The notes beneath the pieces are model-generated. The model made no database searches, had not been told where the DNA came from, and saw only the letters and a list, made by a program, of their open reading frames with translations. A DNA stretch of 64,000 nt, from NCBI RefSeq assembly GCF_037975245.1, contig NC_092567.1, positions 16,361,876 to 16,425,875 on the forward strand, read 5' to 3'. Origin of the DNA: Apostichopus japonicus. Lineage: Eukaryota; Echinodermata; Holothuroidea; Aspidochirotida; Stichopodidae. Positions 59,693 through 64,000 of this stretch are shown here, piece by piece. Position 1 is the stretch's first letter; every line of letters starts with the position of its first letter. A program made the position numbers and the translations under genes.

Positions 59693-60178
59693 TCAACAAG
59701 AGGAACAACTAATGTAAAAGGTAAATTTTAAATGATAGGATATCATATCAAAGCCATATAACAAACAGACCACAACAAACATTCTAAGTGCTCGGATGGA
59801 TTGTATAAAGCAGCACGGTAAATAAATGAGATTCTGTAAACTTACGTTCGGTATTTTGTGGGGATTTCTTAGAATTCTGCTCAATTTGTGCAGGAGACTT
59901 TTTAGTATAGTATACAAAGGGTGATTCTGATCACTGTAAATCTTATTAGCAATTCGTGTAAACTCAGTTCTTGCAGCAGCATTTACTTTTTCTAAAAGTA
60001 TATTGTGATCTAAATTATATATAGCTGATGTGTATTTAAGAATCTTCATTCTTCTTTCTTTGCTTTTCTTGCAATATAAAATGGTACCAGACAGGCACTG
60101 TATAGATCTCATGTGCCAGGGTAGAATAATAGTATTGAAAACATTTTCCTTAGCATTTTGGTTAAAAAAAAGAGACAC
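59693..60178 (-). mobile_element. Possible LINE ORF2 C-terminal remnant
   Basis: An open frame of 161 residues containing ERRMKILKYTSAIYNLDHN, EKVNAAARTEFTRIANKI and YSDQNHPLYTILKS. The order of a short helix, a second helix, then a 'KIxxDxNHPL' motif resembles the extreme C-terminus of CR1-like reverse transcriptase ORFs. No catalytic motif is present. It could also be another protein. Confidence 0.4.
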
Positions 60179-60948
60179 AACGTATAAGCCACACTAGATA
60201 CTATACTTTTTTCTAATACCTTGATGTTTTGCAAGAAAAGGTCAAACTGTCGTCGCTGTATACTCCCAGTAGTCAGTTGTGGAAGTTATAGCCACCTCAG
60301 ATCCCTCAATAATAATAACACCTTGCGATCTTGATAGAATGAGACCTTCATGTTTTATGGTTTTATTTTCAAAAACAAATTTTTGGGGGTTACACAATAA
60401 AGTCTTGCGGTCACATGTTGGAACTATGTCATTTACAGAACACGGGCAGTACTACATAGCAGTATGGTTGACTAAGTGTAAACTCACTATCTGAAATGAG
60501 GTGAAAAGTTGACGTAAACCTAAATGACAATGATAAGTTGATACTAGTGTACATAAACCTATACTTGAGTGTATGAAGTGACGGATAGCGAACATCAACT
60601 AGTGACGATAAATCATGTGATGTAGTCCATTCATTCTGACGTATACTCATATCATGGCGAGAACTTGCATAAAACCGTTAATCGATTATCAGATCAAAAG
60701 TTTGAAAGGCCATGAATACCACACAGAAGTCTTTATATTTAATTTTCAAAACTTATTACAATACTTGACGATGGTATGCTTTTTAATAGTCTAAAAGTAA
60801 GAATTAATAACTAACAGAGCTTTTCGCTTACTATATACCAAAGTTTAAAAACAAAATACTAGTTCTTTCTTGACATGACCATATAAAGTTCTTTGGCTTG
60901 ATCTTGAGATGGTCATTGTTTAAAGTAGTATGAAGTTATTGAAGCACT
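60179..60948. other. 3' flank of Ly6 gene 2, nothing recognised
   Basis: AT-rich and without a supported exon; it should hold the 3' untranslated region of the minus-strand Ly6 gene. Confidence 0.4.
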
Positions 60949-63262
60949 TCAGAGCAAGATCAACATCTGTAACATTCCTGCAAGCAGCACAATTATGATG
61001 GTGGACGTTGAGAAATGTACGGCTGTGGCGTAGTTACATTCATTGGCGCTGCAACAGTATCTGCATTCATTTCTCTGGCATGAATCACATACGATGCTAC
61101 TGTCATTTATGCAACCTCTGTTTACATCTTTTGTTAATTATAAGGAAACATAGAGAAAGACAAGAAACAGGAAACTAATCTTTAGAATTCAGATAAGAAA
61201 AAAATAACACAATCAACTAAACATTATTATTTGAGTACCGTACATATAAGAGAGAAATTCAGCCCTATAATGATGCCGTTAGTTTCAAACAAGAAGAACG
61301 CTTTTCATTCATTAAGACTTATATATTTAGTTATTGCTGTTATGTTCCTTACTTGATAATGCAAATTCCCACAGGCAGCGAAAAAGGTGATCCGCAAAAT
61401 ACCCGAAATGTTACCGAACTGAGTACCAAGTCAAAGAAACCGAGCTTATTTACTGTCCGTGTGGTTCAGACTTTCGTAACCAGATCTTATGAAACAAAGT
61501 ATATAGTGATAAGCTTACTTCCAAAAGAATCGATGTCCTTGAAGCATCTTGTCTCACATTCTACGGTAGGAATACCCTTTGTTGAGTTACATCCATCACA
61601 AGCAAAACATCTGACGCATTCTGAACAGAAAAGAAAACTCGTAGTTTATCCAGATATCTCTTAGGCTGAAGGTTAGCCAAGTGTGTGTGCAGATTTTATA
61701 TTGCCATCTGGTAAGTTTTGTAGCCATTACTCTACATGAACACATCCACATATATACAGCATAGGCAATCGTATATTTTGGACCTTTTTTATTCAAATAT
61801 ACTACTATTGAAACCACTCACGTTACATCGTTACTTTTTATTATATATGATCGTCTTCCTGCGGGCCTTTTAATGCTCAAATACAATTGGACCCAATGTT
61901 AACCCCCAAATTATGTTATAAAACCCACTAAAAACCTGTACGATTAAGTCGACATAGCACAGGCATGATGTACAGTCGTTTCTAGGCTGATGAAACATTT
62001 GTAATATTGTGATATATTTATACATCTGTCTGACACAAAAGTTCTAAGTATTGGCATCCTCAGCATTAACTATCATTTACGATTAATTATCTAAGTACAG
62101 CATGATATTGTGAACTAACAAATTGTAGAACGACGGCCCTTCCATGAGGTAACTGTAATCTAAAGATTTTACAGTTTCCTAACTTAGATTGGATGCCAAC
62201 ATCCAAAGCCAAGTTCTGTGTTTGAAGTTTTGAGAAGGTACTCATCTAGCCACATATTTTCTTTGCCAATGACATGAACACATCCGATTTGTAGGTAGCG
62301 ATGCTATGTTCGCTATAACCAATACAGGAAGTCAATCATTCAACAGCATCAATAGTCCCAAAACTGTTACAAAATATCTATGAACAAGAATAGTACACGT
62401 TACATCATGCACCCGGCACTTTAGCATTCTTTTAATATCACACACTTGACAACCATTAACATGTATTATGGTAATTTCAATTGATCGTTGCAATTCTGCA
62501 CCTTATTATCCTGTCATTGAAATTGCATATCGTGGCCATGACGGCACTCTCCTGAACGTTTTGCATTGTCAACGATAACAATGATCTGCATTTCACTTTC
62601 ATTTCACAAAACTTTAGGTTAAATGATGATGATTATGAAGACATTTCATAATACTTTGTTTGTTAATGTCACGAAAGACACAATACCTAGCGTAATATTT
62701 ATACACATACCATAGTCATCGATGGAAAGGCTCCTCTTGGGTCTGGGTCTGCAATCTTAAACAAATATAAAGGAAGACGCCAACAAAGAGAGAGAGAGAG
62801 AGAGAGAGTGGAATGTTAAAATTATTCATTTTTTAGGCATCAAGTAACCTTCTTTTCAAGTTCAGACTACTTCACAATGTAACATTCGTAATGGATTACG
62901 TCCGAGATCATAGCTTAACCTATAGTATTTTCAAGAGATGTGAATAAAGAATTGATTTCCTTTATATGGGTCTTTTATGGTTCTTTCAGCTATAACACCT
63001 GTTTTCAATAGGGTTATAACAACCAAAGTTTTGAACTTCATTCCACTTCAAACTGGTTTCATTGAATTTCTAGGCCATTTTAATAAGGCACAGACTTATC
63101 TCAGTCTCTCTTTTTCTTTCTGGTTTTCTTAATACGTACTGTCTAAACAAACAGGAGCCGTGTTTTAGTATCTTGGTCTCCTATCCACACAGTTATGTAC
63201 CGAGGGAATTATACATAAACTTAACAAAGTAAACTTACCATCACCGCCTTCTATACTGTGTC
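60949..63262 (-). CDS. Ly6/uPAR three-finger protein 2, probably GPI-anchored (5' exon outside window)
   Basis: Minus-strand exons 63262-63239 (24 nt), 62755-62711 (45 nt), 61620-61519 and 61127-60949, all phase 1, mirror exons 2-5 of the Ly6 gene at 22.7-26.0 kb. The signal-peptide exon was not found in 63263-64000 and probably lies beyond the window. The linker reads HSIEGGD then CRPRPKRSLSIDDY, including the furin-like site RPKR|S absent from paralogue 1. The LU domain: ECVRCFACDGCNSTKGI, CETRCFKDID, NRGC, VCDSCQ and the signature CRYCCSANECN. A hydrophobic GPI-signal-like tail (TIIIVLLAGMLQMLILL) ends at the stop 60951-60949. The acceptor of exon 62755 is chosen as TTTAAG|ATTGC because only this keeps phase 1; the stronger-looking CAG seven bases later would break the frame. 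Confidence 0.82.
62787..62808. repeat. GA microsatellite
   Basis: A (GA)n run just upstream of the acceptor of Ly6 gene 2 exon 62755-62711 in transcript terms, about 30 bp away. Confidence 0.9.
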
Positions 63263-64000
63263 CTGCAATAAAGAAACCGAAACCATATCCATTTATTTGA
63301 GGATAGTTCTTACCCGGAAATTGTTCGTTTTGAGGTGCTTTCCAGCTAGGCTATTTTAAGCTTCAACTCATTTGCTAGTAATGTACGCGTCCACAAACAC
63401 AGTTTCAAAAGTACAACGAAAGTCGAAAGACAAAGAGTGTTAGTTATTAAATGTATATTAAGTTTCATGCTGATTCTAAGGATGCTTGGCATATGTTCCT
63501 CTTTCATCTGTGTAAATGAAAAGTACTTGACATTACTCTTTTAATTTAAGTTGAATTACTCCTGCCTACGCTCTATCAGTCACTGAAGTAATAAAGTGTA
63601 TGATGTTAAAGGGATGAACTTGCTTTGGAACATTGTAAAGCGGCGTTACTACCAGCCATTAATGTATACTTTGCCCAAAATGATTGCATTATATGTAACT
63701 TTAAAATGACAGTAAACACAACCGCGTAACGGTGGCATTGGTAGCACCAGGGGAAAAGGAGTATAGTTAGCCCCTGACTAGCGAGCGAAGCGACGAGTTG
63801 CAACCATTTCGAAGTGACCTGTTTATGCCCTAGCATCTGCAGTCATAATCTTATTGTTACAACCTCCCGAAAAGGTCAACTCACGTTGGAAAACATCAAA
63901 GATAATATGCAACGCTTAAGCAGAAAGTATTTTCTTTTCTTTGGATCAGGGCCGAAAGATTTCGAAGCCCGGGACCACGAAATTCCCCACCTCGTGGTGT
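63263..64000. other. Ly6 gene 2 intron, no signal-peptide exon seen
   Basis: Searched on the minus strand for an ATG plus hydrophobic stretch ending in a phase-1 donor. The only good donor (TTCCGG|GTAAGA near 63337) is not preceded by a signal-peptide frame. Confidence 0.4.

Overview
The window is animal nuclear DNA: AT-rich, intron-rich, and heavily populated by non-LTR retrotransposons (LINEs), short terminal-inverted-repeat elements (MITEs) and tandem repeats. Real coding exons are short (22-180 bp), bounded by GT/AG, and join in phase. A Tx1/L1-like LINE, a CR1/L2-like LINE, many hAT-like and TTAA-target MITEs and Ly6 genes suggest an invertebrate deuterostome. An echinoderm such as a sea cucumber is my best guess, but nothing in the sequence proves it.

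Layout. (1) 1.2-13.7 kb, minus strand: APIP/mtnB, methylthioribulose-1-phosphate dehydratase of the methionine salvage pathway. Seven coding exons join perfectly in phase; the first exon is not firmly placed. Its last intron holds a 13-copy, 74-bp satellite made from the preceding exon and its splice donor. Its first resolved intron holds a three-level nest: a 40-bp minisatellite, interrupted by a CR1/L2-like LINE, interrupted by a 2.7-kb element full of nuclear-receptor-like half-sites. (2) 13.7-22.4 kb: no firm gene. One orphan plus-strand terminal exon lies here, with several hAT-like MITEs with exact 8-bp target duplications and a LINE tail. (3) 22.7-26.0 kb, plus: a five-exon Ly6/uPAR-type GPI-anchored protein. 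(4) 26.7-35.2 kb: a Tx1/L1-like LINE joined tail-to-tail to a second decayed copy, giving a multi-kilobase inverted repeat. (5) 35.2-43.7 kb: MITE remnants, duplicated spacer, another LINE fragment and repeated LINE tails. (6) 43.8-51.1 kb, minus: the most unusual gene, a NERD-type nuclease-like domain fused to an SF1-helicase-like P-loop ATPase, with small helical N-terminal exons. A U2-snRNA-like 5' segment sits beside one of its exons. (7) 55.5-57.0 kb, plus: three exons for a short multi-pass membrane segment. (8) 60.9-63.3 kb, minus: a second Ly6-type gene with the same exon architecture as the first, truncated by the window edge at its 5' end.

Working relationships. The two Ly6 genes are paralogues in convergent orientation. 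The NERD-helicase resembles bacterial genome-defence enzymes in domain content, so a nucleic-acid surveillance role is possible, but that is inference. APIP is a housekeeping enzyme; this copy appears to have Gln at the position of the proposed catalytic Glu and lacks a short loop, which deserves checking. The rest of the window is explained by transposition, nesting and tandem duplication. All gene models were read by eye from splice signals and protein motifs, with no transcript or database evidence.
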